DNA from: Gnetum montanum
Lineage: Eukaryota; Streptophyta; Gnetopsida; Gnetales; Gnetaceae
Direction of reading: 5' to 3'
DNA length: 64,000 nt
Assembly: GCA_015680685.1 (NCBI GenBank)
Contig: MNCI01004656.1
Coordinates: 316,718-380,717 of the forward strand
Program-made: the position numbers and the translations under genes
Notes under the pieces: model-generated
Told to the model about the DNA's origin: nothing
The model's database searches: none
Seen by the model: the letters and a program-made list of their open reading frames with translations, nothing else
In this document: piece by piece, positions 46,161-57,830 of the stretch
How the letters are laid out: the number at the start of each line of letters is the position of its first letter
Numbering within the stretch: position 1 is the first letter of the stretch

Positions 46161-47515
46161 CCATGGAGACAAATTGGTATAGTATTATTCTCACCTATCT
46201 CCTTACACAACAAACACCACAAGGATTAGACATTAAAAAAAAACAACAGTTTCTTCATAGAGCCATGTATTTTATGGAGATCAATAGGAAACTTTATAAA
46301 GTATGTCCCAATGGCTTGGTCCGATGGTGTGTTCCTAAGGTGGATCAATTACGAGTTCTCCATGACACTCATGAGGGTCCTTGTGGGGGTCATTACGCTG
46401 GGAGATGAACAACCATTAAAATCTTTCTTGCAAGATATTATTGGCCTAGATTGTTTGGAGACGTCCATCATTTCTTCCAATCTTGTGAGCAATGTCAACG
46501 TGATGGGGGAATGATTGCTAGAATGGAGGGTCTATAATAATGGATTCAACCTTTAGAACCCTTCAATATTTGGGGAATTGATTTTATGAGGCCTATTATA
46601 CCAATGTCCAATGGAAAAGACTACATTGTTGTTGCTATTGACTACTTTACAAAATGGGCAGAAGTAGCTACCATTAAGTATTGTACATCATCTACAGTTG
46701 CATGATTTGTTCAAAAAAAATTTGGAAATAGGTTTGGTGTGCTGCATGCACTTATTTTAGACAATGGTATACATTTCACAGGTGTGACCTTTTGGAAATT
46801 CATACAATGCTTAGGGGTTGAGCACAAATTGACTACACCATACCACCCTCAAGCAAATGGGCAAGCCAAGGTCACCAATAGGAAGATCACAAAGATATTG
46901 ACAAGAACTATTAGAAAGTATAGGAGAGATTAGAGCACCAAACTAAACGATGCTCTTTGGGCATACCACGCCACATGGAAACTCCCTATAGGCTACTCTC
47001 CCTATGAGTTAGTGTACGGTAAACTTCCAATGCTCCCTATTCAAGCAGAACTCTGTACACTATCTACAACATGTGGTCTCAACCTTGACCTTGATCTAGC
47101 ACAAAAAGAATGGCTAATAAACCTTAACTTGCTAGATGAGAATTGACTAGTCTCCTTGTCATCTAATGAATTGCACAAGGCTTTTAATAAACAATGTGAT
47201 GACCTAAGGATTAGAAAAGTTAAATATCAACCATGAGATAAGATTCTCTACTAGAATCCCACAGATGTACCACAATGAACTAAATTTCAAACATTGTGGA
47301 AAGGACCTTATATAATTCATGTAACTTTTCCTTTAGGGGCCATGATGATTTACAAACCTAAGAGCCCGGACAAGAAACTATTGGTCAACATCCAACTAAC
47401 CAAACCTTTCCATGAGCCTAGGACAGCCAATACCAATGCTACCTTTGTTGGTGGACAACCTTGCTCCCTATTTAGGATTTCTTCCTACCACCTTAGTCGT
47501 GAGGGAGACAACCAC
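46161..47515 (+). pseudogene. integrase of element E, catalytic Glu replaced by Lys
   Basis: Zinc-binding part: LHDTHEGPCGGHYAGR, then FQSCEQCQRDGG (46484-46512) with both Cys. IWGIDFM and VAIDYFTKWAE (first Asp) follow. LDNGIHF has the second Asp (46760-46762), but 36 residues later AKVTN has Lys (46868-46870) where Glu is required, the same change as in D. The C-terminus reads LWKGPYIIHVTFPLGAMMIYKPKSPDKK; there is no chromodomain. Several stops (46416, 46932, 47146, 47234). Confidence 0.88.
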
Positions 47516-49383
47516 TAATGCCAATCATTCAAATCCCTTAGTTCCTTTTGTATATTTGTTTTGCACATTTTTCAATTTTACTTATTTTTGTCTTACACCA
47601 TCATTCAGATTTTTACTATTTCTTTGTTTGATTTACTTTTCCTCATCTTACAATAAGTGCTCATGATGGTGGATTGTATTATAATAATGTTGGTTGTTAA
47701 TGTTTGGTTTTTACCTTTGATTTTCAATGTTGATACTAGGATATAGTTCTTTTGATAAAACAGGCAATGAGTCCACACTATCTATTCATCCATTCAACTC
47801 TGTGGTCTCCCTTGTCTTGGAACTATACTGTCCATTTTTCTAAATAAACCTGTTAATGAATTAGTGGCTTCATATTATTCAAACCAAGGAATGACTCAAT
47901 GGTTGAAAAGGGTGTGACTTCAAGAGGATTCGATGCACTTGTGTTGGCTATTCTCTTAGGTGCTTGGATGCTTTTCATGGGTTGTTTGCCATTCTACCGA
48001 TGACCAAACACCAGGAAGTTGAATGAATCAAATAAGTATTTACATGGTATGGTTCTCATGCAAAAAAAAAAAAAACTAGTCAGAATTCAAAGCACACCCC
48101 TTAGACATAATAAAGAAATATGGGATACAAGCACTAGTTATGGCACTGGAAAGACATGTTACCCATGCTTGAAGTTTTCCTCTAACTAAGGCCCTTTCTC
48201 GCTTCCTACTTCTCCATCTTGCTCTCCTTAAAATGGTGGTGACTCTTTGGGGAAGCATTCTTGTTGCTTCAAGAGTATGGATTGGTTGAGTGTATTGATG
48301 CGAGGTCACTGGATGTAGTTGGTTTAAGTCTAGATTTGGAATGATTTTTACTCAGTCACCTTAACCATAAAATACACAAAGGACTCTACACAACCTTGCT
48401 TTTGGAATTTCATTCCATCTTCTCCTCTCCATCTTTCTTCTCATTTTCCACCTCATTGCTGGTTTTATGATTAGTCTATATTTTGGTTGATGCATTGTTT
48501 TTCCTTAGTAAATTCTTGTGGGTAAGATTTTAACCCTTGTTACATGTGTCATTCCTAGAGCCTATGGACTCTTTGGTTTGTCGATTTGTCAAGGCATAAA
48601 AGGCATGAGCCTACTTTGGGGAGGACCCATTGACATTCCATTATGGTGTAATTTTTAAATTCTTTTCCTTAAACATTTCTTGTAATTACCAATTTCTCAT
48701 ATCATCCCCATCCATGACATCCATTTTATTGGCATCGTGGTTGTTATTTTTCCCATCTTTCTTGTTCCTTCTATTTTTTTCCATCTTATTGCTACTAGAG
48801 GTTCACTCTTAGTCGTGGGAGCCCTGTCACAAATTTTTCCATTCTACTACTTGTTTCAACCCTACACCTTAGGTAGTCACCAGTAATAAATCTCTAACCC
48901 ACTATCTGCCATACCCACAACCTAGCCAATGTGCTTTATATCGAGGCAAGGTATCAACTACATGATGGATTATCTATCTTTGCTAATTCGTGACTATGTT
49001 ATGTGTGCAGATGGTGATCATACAAATAATGAACTAGGCTAGGAGGGAGCACTCATGATGGATTGGAGCTGGAGCATTTACAAAAAGAAAAAGTTTGGTT
49101 GCATGGCTATGGATAAATAATGGAAGGTGCAATCTTGACATCGGAAATAACACACATCATTTTCTTTTCTCTTCTCTCTCTTCAAGCTATTAAATAAGAT
49201 TCTAGATGTCATTTATATCTAGTGTTCACCACAATGGGCATAAACACCAATGTTGTAATATACTTTTAGATCCATTCACCAGTCACTTTGAGTCTATCAT
49301 CCTGTTTCACCGTCAGTGTCATTTAGTCAATAATACGATACCTTCCCAATATTTTGTAAGGAAATTGAAGATGAGTTTTCGTT
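47516..49383 (+). other. post-pol spacer and 3' region of element E
   Basis: The G-rich box CTTAGTCGTGAGGGAGA (47492-47508) lies just before it. The ATTCAAAGCACACCCCTTAGACATAATAA block is at 48083. After GCTACTAGAGGTTCAC (48791) only about 600 bp remains before the PPT, with no trace of the WYLG or FPCLI motifs. No gene seen. Confidence 0.6.
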
Positions 49384-49397
49384 CAGTTGTGGGGGTA
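49384..49397 (+). promoter_or_regulatory. PPT of element E
   Basis: CAGTTGTGGGGGTA directly before the 3' LTR, identical in core to the PPT of A. Confidence 0.8.
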
Positions 49398-50233
49398 TGA
49401 TGAACTACGATATTGGGATTGTGATATCGCATCCGGGATATTGGGTCTGCAATATCGGAGCCTTCCATGCGATATCGGGCATCCGATATTGGGACCTAGC
49501 TCGTTGCCTATAAATAAGAGGCAGGAGCACTTGGTTTTGGCAAGTTAATCTTAGTTCCTTATCCAAACTCTTGTCTTTTTTCCTTTCCAGAGATAGAATT
49601 ATTTCTGAGTGCCCATAGTAGGAGTCATAAAGTGAATGGATCTTTATTCAAGCATTGTGTACCTAAGCACACCTTGTGCACAACAATAAAGACGAACTTT
49701 GTGATAAACCTTGCAACATTTAGAGTAGATAAATTAATGTTAACTACTATTACTTAATACTTTTCTTAGTTAATTAATGTTCTCTCTCTCACCCTACAAC
49801 TCTCCTAAGTAAGCACACTCAGTACGACCACTTCAAGCATGCGTGTAATGCTTGGTAATCCAGTAACGATTAGCATTTGTTAATTCTAGTAGTGCTGCAC
49901 TGGTTTAGGATGTGTACGGTAAGTGAGAATGGATGCTAGTGTTAGGACTAGTTAAAGCATATTTGAGTAGTTAAATTAATTAGTTACTTAGTTATCTCTC
50001 TCCTCCCTTTGTAGCACCAGGACCTAAAAACATAAAAGCCATAAAAATCATATACCTCAAGTTTACTTAACCATACAATAGTGCTATACAAGTAAGCTTG
50101 GGAAGATAATGATTGATCAAACCATCCTTGTTCTACAAAGATGAACAAGCACTTAGTCCCTGGTATTCAACTGGATTGTGTGTGGACGCTCATATTCATA
50201 TGGTTGAGCGTAGGGATACCTCGCTGCTCATCA
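49398..50233 (+). repeat. 3' LTR of element E
   Basis: 836 bp from TGATGAAC to CTCATCA. TATAAATA is at 49510-49517, 112 bp from the LTR start. The U3 has GATATT/GATATC copies with CGATATCG-like palindromes. It aligns end to end with 40332-41168, with scattered substitutions. Confidence 0.9.
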
Positions 50234-52119
50234 ATGGCTATGTCCTTCAATAGTCAATTTGCATCATGCCAATGGTGGAAATCGATATCTTTATTTCCTA
50301 GAAAGGCACTTGGTCTTGTAATCAGATGATATTAATCCTTATTGTGATAGCTATGAAAATTGACATAATTTGGGTTGATCTACATTGATTTGATGATGTA
50401 TATCAATGTTTTCTTATTTAACACATGTCGAAGTTCTTTATTCGAATTGATATCATTGTCAATTTAGATAGATCTTGTGATAGCGTGCAATAATAGAGAC
50501 TTATCAAACTAATTAGTTCATATCAATGGTCATCAAAGAAATTGATGCACTTAGAAATAGTAAAATAGTAAAGAAAATTAAAGGAAAATAATTTTTATTC
50601 ACCAAAACTAGAATGATTTGGGGTTTATCATAGCCCCCTGCTAGCCTTTGGCAAGTGCTTGGCTAACAAACGCAAAGATATGTACATAAATTTCAACTAA
50701 TAAATCTAATCTAAACCTTCATCACACAACCAAGCTCGTTGGCTAACAAAAAAATTAAATCAGGCTTTAAAAGAATGAAATAGTCACCTTTCATATAAAC
50801 ATATTTCCATCAACAAATGCATCTCATATAACATTAATGATTTCATTAAGTTTTAAATTCATAATAAAATGGAAGAGTAAAATGCTAACATATATATATA
50901 TATATAGAGGATCAAAATCAAACATTAAACATACCATCCATGATTCTACTTTTTCAAAATAAATAAACAAAATTTCACTTGTCTAATTACCCCATAATGG
51001 CTCAATGGCCATAACAACATAAAAATAAAATAAATATTGCTACTAGGATCAAGCCTCTGATCCTTCCTCCACCTCCATGTCTTCTTCAAAATGAGAAGGT
51101 TTTGCTCCCTCATCATCATATCTAATTTAAGGATGACCATTTTCAATGTCTGCTACCCCCTTATCCATGGAAATGGGGGAGGAACTAACCATCTGTAATA
51201 CTATCATAATCTTTCTTTATGTGGATCTAACCTCTTAAAGCTGGGCTTGCACTTCTTCTCTAAATTCATGAGCTTCATTTGCCTTTGGTACAAATGAAGA
51301 GATTAGATCCTCTGACTCCTTAACAAAGGGGCCAACCTTGGTATAAATTTTTAAAGAACATGCAAGGGTGTTCTTCTTGAGCACTGTGAGGTGTACCTTT
51401 GCACCTATTTCCCCAACTTTTGAAGAATGTTTGAAATAAGAAAAGGAAAGCAAAGCTTGAGTGCATCATCATTGTAATGATATACCATGTACTTCATTGG
51501 AAGATAGGTTAAGTTTGCTTACTTCTAAAAATTTAAACCCTTCATTACTTGGAGGGCTAGAAACCATATGCCATATGTGTGGATGGTAGGGTATTTGTGA
51601 GGATCATCCTGTTCATCACACAATGCTCTGGCCAAAGGTTTACAAAATGTAACCCCAAGTATGTAGCCTTCAAGAGCCTAATTCATCAATAAATTAATGT
51701 GAGAGATCATATTTCTCTTCGATGTTGGCCTTGGGCTTGAAGATGTCTTCTCCTTTGGTTGGTAGCCCAAACCATTAGAGCCTTGTTGTAGTCACCTTCA
51801 CTCATGTTTTCCTCACTAAGGAAACCAAATAACACTATCGAGGATCTACCTTTATCAAATGTGACTTTAAATTTCTATAAAATTATGGGAATTCTTCCTA
51901 GTAAAACCAATCCATGGGGGGTTGGATGAAAGCCTTTTATGCCATTATTTTCAATTGCTACCTCATGGCCTCATATGTGTGGCAAAACCACTTAGAGTAA
52001 TCTACTTCATGATGCAAAGGAGCAATTTTTAATCATTCATTCTTGGGACCAAAAAAAAAGATAAGAGACTTAACAATTTAGAAGTTATCTACAATTTTCT
52101 CAATAGTCCCCATGCTTAC
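50234..52119. other. AT-rich DNA between E and F, with an unrecognised minus-strand coding-like stretch
   Basis: A TA dinucleotide run lies at 50892-50906. On the minus strand, 51990-51200 reads in pieces like decayed coding sequence (VTFDKGRSSIVLFGFLSEEN and EGDYNKALMVWATN near 51875-51760; YTKVGPFVKESEDLI near 51350). I do not recognise the protein. It may be a fragment of another retroelement's non-pol ORF. Confidence 0.35.
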
Positions 52120-52977
52120 TGATGAAGTCTCATTAGTCAGTTGCATTGATAGGATCCTGTCAACATAGGCTTTCCCACATTGATGTGTAATCATTGACAT
52201 GGCACCCTAGTAGGTCTATAAATATGGTACCTAGCCATGTTAAGAAGAGTTAGAATTTTAGTTGCTAGTGAAAATCTTACAATTTTTTTCTATGAGAGAT
52301 AAAACAATTTTCTAAGTACTTGTAACAAGAGTCAAGGAGTGTATAGATCTTTATTCAAGCAGTGTTGAGCACTGCACTATGTGTGACAACAAAGACAAGC
52401 TTTTTGATAAACCTTGCAACACTTGGACTAGCTTAATGATTTATTTATGCATTTATGGTTTCCATTAATTAAGAAATTAATTAAGCTATAATGATTAAGA
52501 GTTTAAGTAATTAATTAATTAAGCTAAATAGACTACCATACATAAGTATGACCACTTCAAGCATATGTATAACACTTGCTAATCCTAGTAGTGCTTAAAG
52601 TTGGGTCCTCCAATAGTATTGTATGTGTTTAGGATGTGTACAGAATGTGGGACCAAATTCTTATGTTAGGATAGTTAGTTATTAATTAGCAATTAAATTA
52701 GTTGAATTAGTAATCAATCTATTCTCAATCTATTACCAACCTTAGGTGAAAAAAAATATAAAAATAATAAAAATCAAGTGCCTCAATTACACTTAACCAT
52801 ACAACTAAGCCTCATAAGTATAGTTGGGAAGACAACAATCATTCCATGATTAGATTCTCCTCCTAGATTAAATCTTGTGTATGAGAACACTAGGAATCCA
52901 TGGAATTTGATCAAATTACACATGAACACCTTAGTGATTCGTATGGTTGGGTGTAGGGAGTACCTCACCAATCATCA
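52120..52977 (+). repeat. 5' LTR of element F
   Basis: 858 bp, TGATGAAGTC to AATCATCA. TATAAATA at 52216-52223 gives a U3 of about 97 bp with CATTGATAGG, CTGTCAACA, CATTGATG and CATTGACATGG. The U5 end ATTCGTATGGTTGGGTGTAGG is the shared one. Confidence 0.85.
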
Positions 52978-52978
52978 T

Positions 52979-52996
52979 TGGCATTGTTGTTGGGGA
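52979..52996 (+). other. primer-binding site of element F (tRNA-Asp type)
   Basis: TGGCATTGTTGTTGGGGA, the tRNA-Asp PBS with transitions at its CG sites, one base after the LTR. Confidence 0.72.
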
Positions 52997-53149
52997 TTCA
53001 TAGGCAATACAATGCACTATTATTTTAGGATTAGTAAAAATTACTCAACATCATTTAAATGAATGAGACAAAGTTAAATCATAATAATTAATCAAAACTA
53101 TACTACAAACACATTGAAAATTTGTTTCTAATAAAAAAATTTTCTTCTT

Positions 53150-54590
53150 ATCACAGGTGAGATGATTCTAAGTCAATAGTACCACAAGAATGAAAAGTGG
53201 TATACACTCATCCTAATGAGCTTGTATCCAATTTCACTTATGTCCTCCATTAGGATGAAAAAATGTGGTGGCAAGACATTTGAGGGTAATGTTGTATTAT
53301 CACATGACTAATCTGTTCCCAAGATGCTACTCAAAACTCTTACAGGGTTAGACATCAAGGAGTTTCATGGATGATGCCATTGGTAGATATTATTTATTAT
53401 TACACCAATTCCATTGCCATGGTTACTCTTAGACGAAACAGCTTAGCCACTTCATAGATTGGATTTGCTTAGAAACATGGAGACCCTTGGGTTCTATTCC
53501 CAAGGAAGACTATTAAAATTAATAGACCATTAGATACAAAGGCTAATTGAGAAAGTAGAAAAAGAAGAAGAAGAGTTGAGAAAATGTGAAAGTGTAGAAA
53601 AATATAATAGGGATACTCCCATCAGAAAGAAGGAGATCTACTTTTGTGATAGTGAGGAGGAGTCACCTCTTAATGAAGTGGTGTAAAGAAAGACCTTGCT
53701 AATCCAAAAATATATGTCTGAAATTTCATCTAAGATAGATAAAATGTGGGATTTTTTGGATGAAAAATTCCAAATTGCTCTAAAAATTCTAGAAGAACCA
53801 AGCGGCAAGAATCTAAACATGCCTACCAAAGGGGCAAGGTCAAAGTTGTTGTAGTAGAAGAAGTTGTGGAGGCTAAATTAGATGATGGTGGGTATGACAT
53901 CTACCACTATGAACATTCTAAGGGATGTTGCCCTATTGTGTCATAGTTATAGGAATTTGGGGTGTATGCTTGGAATCCATGACTATCAAAAAGATAAACA
54001 CCTAGAGGATTACCCTATCCTCAAGGTAATCCCAAGTAGTTTTTCTAGCAACAACCTTATTATCCAAGTGGAAATCCACCACAACCATATCAGTAGTATC
54101 AGCAACGATAACAACCACTATCATGGGGGATGCCACCACCATGGTAGTAGTACCCTTAGAGGTAACTAGATCCATATGGGTACTATGTTCAACAAGTCCT
54201 ATTTGTATGTGACTCTTCCAATCACATTTCTCCTTTCCAGCATCATTACCACCCTCATGAATTCCATTGAACTCATTTTCCAACTCCTAGGGGGAATCCC
54301 ATATTCCATCCATACCCTTCTCATGTGCCTACACTTATTCCTCTACCCTCAACACATTTATTGCTTGCTTCATCCATGTAGGGTGAGCTTCTGGCTTAAC
54401 CCCAATAACATAATGCTATAAGGGCTATTAATCCATGACTAGTTGATCAACCAAGTTGTTTAGAACCTACATCTTGCAAACAACCATTCTTCCAACCTAA
54501 TAGCACTCCTAAACCCTCACAAACTCATGTGGCTGGTCATCCTGCTCCTTCCTCATCCTCTACAAATCATCAAATTGAGAGCCCTTCAAA
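53150..54590 (+). pseudogene. gag of element F
   Basis: The N-terminal part matches E (SHPNELVSNFTYVL-like and EGNVVLSHD at 53200-53310). The basic region and most of the capsid core are deleted near 53370-53460. The remainder follows: TLGFYSQGRLLKL; EEEELRKCESVEKYNRDTPIRKKEIYFCDSEEESPL (53565-53670 region); KIDKMWDFLDEKFQ; a knuckle remnant YDIYHYEHSKGCCPIV (53895-53942) with the first two Cys gone. A Gln/Tyr/His-rich tail follows. Confidence 0.78.
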
Positions 54591-55440
54591 CCAAATGCCT
54601 TCCATGATCCTCACTATTGTGTTAACTCATGCCATATCTAACTAGATCTAGGCTGGCAACCTTCCCAAGAAATTAGCTAATCTTGGAAGTCCCATTATCT
54701 ATTTATAGATTATTGGGAATTAACCATGAAAAGCTCTTTTGGATTTAGGTTCCAGTGTTAATATGATTTCTTATAAGATGTATACTACATGAAAATTTCT
54801 ACATTTTAAGAAGAGAAATCTCATATGAGAATTGGCAAATTAGCCCATCACTATTTTATTGGGACTAGTAGAAGATATTGTGACCACTACCTATGGGTGG
54901 TCTTATCCTGCCAATTTCCTAGTGATCAAAGTTGAGAACTACAAGGATGATTTTCTAATCATTATGGAACGTGGCTAAGTGTTGTTGAATCAGGAATGGA
55001 AATCAAAGATATTTCCCTAGAAATTTCCAAGGAAAATGCATTCAAAAAGATAAAGAAGAAATGAGTTCCATGCACTATGTATAGCAATATACGGTGCAAC
55101 TACAGAGCATCCATTCTCGCATGGAATCAATGTGCAAATGAGACAAATATTCAAAGGTGCATGTATGCAGTAGTGATAAAACAAGAGGATACCCAATGGT
55201 TTGCATCTAATTTGAGAGTAGCATAATTTGCTTGAAAAAAATTAAGAGCCTAACATGTGCTTATGTCATAGGCATGGATGAACTAGAGCAAGTTCATGTA
55301 CAACTCTTTGATGAAAAAAATAATGATACCTATTGGGGAGAGTTGGAAATCCATAAAAATTTTAAATAAGAGCCCTTAGAGTTAAAAGCTCTAACTACTG
55401 GCTTAGAATATGCATTTTTTAAAAATGGAAAGCTAGTTAT
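54591..55440 (+). pseudogene. protease and linker of element F
   Basis: LANLGSPIIYL, then KALLDLGSSVNMIS (54730-54773; the catalytic Asp region), LVEDIVTTTYGWSYPANFLVI, and the FLIIME end. The linker (YAVVIKQEDTQWF) and WGELEIHKNFK follow, then LEYAFFKNGKLV where sequence is lost into the N-flanked block. Several stops. Confidence 0.75.
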
Positions 55441-55599
55441 NGAAATTGGCAGGATAAGACCACCCATAGGTAGTGGTCACAATATCTTCTACTAGTCCCA
55501 ATAAAATAGTGATGGGCTAATTTGCCAATTCTCATATGAGATTTCTCTTCTTAAAATGTAGAAAGTTTCAGGTAGTATACATCTTATAAGAAATCATAN
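55441..55599. other. inverted 157-bp copy of local protease sequence between single Ns
   Basis: Bases 55442-55598 are the reverse complement of 54763-54918 with only a few differences, and single Ns sit at 55441 and 55599. It replaces the first part of RT. The most likely cause is a misplaced contig or read during gap filling, not biology. Confidence 0.8.
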
Positions 55600-56280
55600 T
55601 TCAGATAGTAAGTGGGTCAACCTACTCATGATTGTACTAAAAAAAGTTGGCAACTGGTGGGTTTGTATTGATTTCAGGTTGTTGAACATGGCAACATTCA
55701 AAGGTCATTTTATATTGCCATTTATTAATAATGTATTGGATACCATTTCTGGACATTGCTATTATAGTTTTTTAGATGGTTATAGTGGCTATAACCAAAT
55801 TTAGATTGCACTAGAGGATCAAGCCAAAACTACATTCATGAGTCCTAGGGGGGATGTTTGCATATTAGAAGATGCCTTTTGTCTATGTAATGCTCTTGCC
55901 ACATTTGAACACTAGGTCTTAAGCATCTTTTTTTAACAAATTGGTAGTGGGATGGAATTCTTCATGGATGACTTGTCCACTTATAGCACTACATTTGAGC
56001 AAGCCTTGGACTACCGTAAGCAAGTATTAAAAAGATGTGTGGAGACAAACCTATGACTCAATTGGAAAAATATCCATCTAATGATCAAAGAGGGCATAGT
56101 CTAAGTAGGGATCCAGGTAGACCTTGAAAAGATAAGGGTCATTCAAGGAATAACCCATCAATAGAAAACAGTTAGAGATGTTTGGTCATTCCTTGGACAT
56201 ATTGGTCACAATAGGCAATTTATAATGAATTTTTTTAAGTTCACAAAATCATTGGTTGAGCTAACAAAGAAATATGCTCC
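55600..56280 (+). pseudogene. reverse transcriptase of element F
   Basis: Begins inside the fingers (SDSKWVNLLMIV), then VCIDFRLLNMATFKGHF, CYYSFLDGYSGYNQI (55759-55803) and FFMDDLSTYSTTFEQALDY (55961-56017) with both active-site Asp. About 230 bp at the N-terminal side is missing (replaced by the inverted block). Stops and shifts throughout. Confidence 0.82.
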
Positions 56281-56780
56281 ATTTGTTGGACCAAGGAATG
56301 TGAAAGTGCATTCCAATAGCTAAAGGAGAGACTCATAGAAATTCAAATTCTACAAGCACCAGATTGTTTCATATCAAGACAAATACATCAAATTATGCCT
56401 TGGGAGATGTGCTAATGTAGTTGGATGAACAAAAAAATATATATTACATCCACTACATAAGCCAAAGCATTATGAGTGTATAGCTCAATTATGCCACAAT
56501 GGAGAAATAATTGATGAGAGTGGTGTATGCTTTGGAAAAGTTTACATACTATGTGCTTAGGTACAAAGTGTTTGTACACATTGATCATAGTGCCATTTTC
56601 TTCTTAATGAATAAGTCAATGGTGAGCACCTGCATCATACAGTGGTTGGTGATCTTGTAGGAATTTGATCTTATGATGGTATATTAAAAGGGGACTGAGA
56701 ATGTGATCATCCACCATCTCTCTTGGTTAAGATGGGATAACAAAAAGGAGGAGAGCTCACTCTCTAATCAATTTCTTGAT
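56281..56780 (+). pseudogene. RNase H of element F
   Basis: NTSNYALGDVLM (catalytic Asp region, now Asn), LNYATMEK, YKVFVHIDHSAIFFLMNK (56563-56616, Asp retained) and a VIHHLSWLRW-like end. Broken by stops. Confidence 0.72.
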
Positions 56781-57230
56781 GAGCTTCTCTTTGCTAGAGT
56801 AATTAATGATCAAGTGCCCATAGAACCAAAATGGTATGATGACATCTTCACTTATCTTATTACTTAGGAGATGCCACAAGATCTAGATCATAGGAAGAAA
56901 AAATAGTTTCTTTATTAGTCCAATAATTTCATGGACATTAATGGACACCTTTATAAGGTATGCGCTGATGGCCTAGTTCATTGGTATGTCCCTGATATTG
57001 ATCAACTACACATTCTCCAAGATGCTTATGAGGGTGCTTGCAGATACCACTATGTAGGGACATGCATGACTATTAAAATCTTGATGGTATGATACAATTG
57101 GCTAATAATCTTAAAATATTCCCATAAATTTATTTGATCTTGTGAAAACTATCAATGAGATGGTGGGATGATCTCACAAATGAAGGAACCTCAATAGTAG
57201 ATCCAACCACTGGAACCCTTTAATGAACTT
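56781..57230 (+). pseudogene. truncated integrase of element F
   Basis: Zinc-binding region only: FMDINGHLYKVCADGLVHWYVPDIDQLHILQDAYEGAC in decayed form (56928-57045), ending at IQPLEPFN (57200-57220). The catalytic core and C-terminus are absent; the next bases belong to a tandem repeat and the spacer. Confidence 0.7.
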
Positions 57231-57325
57231 GACACCATTTCATTAAGTAAACCTTTAATGAACTTATGACCACTGGATGTATGAGATCCCTTTTCATTAA
57301 GTAAGCCTTTAATGAACTTGTGACC
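57217..57325. repeat. short tandem repeat at the integrase break of F
   Basis: CCTTTAATGAACTT occurs at 57217, 57252 and 57306, with TTCATTAAGTAA at 57239 and 57293. The first copy overlaps the native coding words for EPFN, so deletion or repair by slippage at short homology is likely. Confidence 0.7.
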
Positions 57326-57330
57326 TTGGT

Positions 57331-57830
57331 AGTTTTCAAACTTGGAAAGGATTCACGGGTTTAAATAGGATGTAAGTTTAAGGAGACTAAATAGTCTTTG
57401 TATCCTTCTACTTGGGTGCATGAGTGTTTTCATGGATTTCTTACTATTTTGTGTTGACCAATAACAAGAAGTTGAATAAGTCTTTGCATGATGTGGTTTC
57501 CATCTAAAAAAATAAAGAAAAAACACATACACTCACACATTAATGAATGGTAAAAAAATTATAAAAATTAAAAAAACATGGTGAAAAAAATTGAAATGAT
57601 GATGGGAATTCAAAGTACACCCCTTAGATAGAATAACAGGCTACAAGCATTGGTTATGGAACTAGAAAGACATGTTACCCATGCCTAAAGATCCCCTATA
57701 ACTAAGGATCTTTCTCACTTTCTACTTCTCTTTTCTTATCTATAAGAAATGGTGATTGATATGTGGAAGCACTCTTGTGTCTCAAGGGTGTAAACCAATC
57801 TTAGAGTGGTGATGCAAAGTCACTTTTGGA
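57331..57830 (+). other. post-pol spacer of element F
   Basis: Matches the spacers of C, D and E (ATTCAAAGTACACCCCTTAGATAGAATAACAGGCTA at 57609). No coding sequence. Confidence 0.55.

Larger units (their letters stand above)
40332..50233 (+). mobile_element. LTR retrotransposon E, full-length OTA gypsy
   Basis: A 9.9-kb element with LTRs 40332-41168 and 49398-50233, PBS, gag, protease, RT, RNase H, integrase, spacer and PPT in order. It lacks the accessory 3' region of C and D; only the landmark GCTACTAGAGGTTCAC (48791-48806) is left. It is the best-preserved element here, with pol frames open for up to 274 codons, but still broken by stops. No clear target duplication is visible (GTGGA on the left, ATGGC on the right). 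Confidence 0.9.
52120..57830 (+). mobile_element. LTR retrotransposon F, 3'-truncated OTA gypsy
   Basis: 5' LTR, PBS, gag, protease, RT and RNase H in plus orientation, integrase cut short, then spacer up to about 57830, where similarity to other elements ends. No 3' LTR found. It contains a 157-bp inverted block that looks like an assembly error. Heavily mutated. Confidence 0.8.

Noticed and set aside
40327-50238. Target-site duplication for element E
   Set aside because: Left GTGGA and right ATGGC do not match. A shifted ATGG pairing needs extra bases next to the LTR, so none is claimed.
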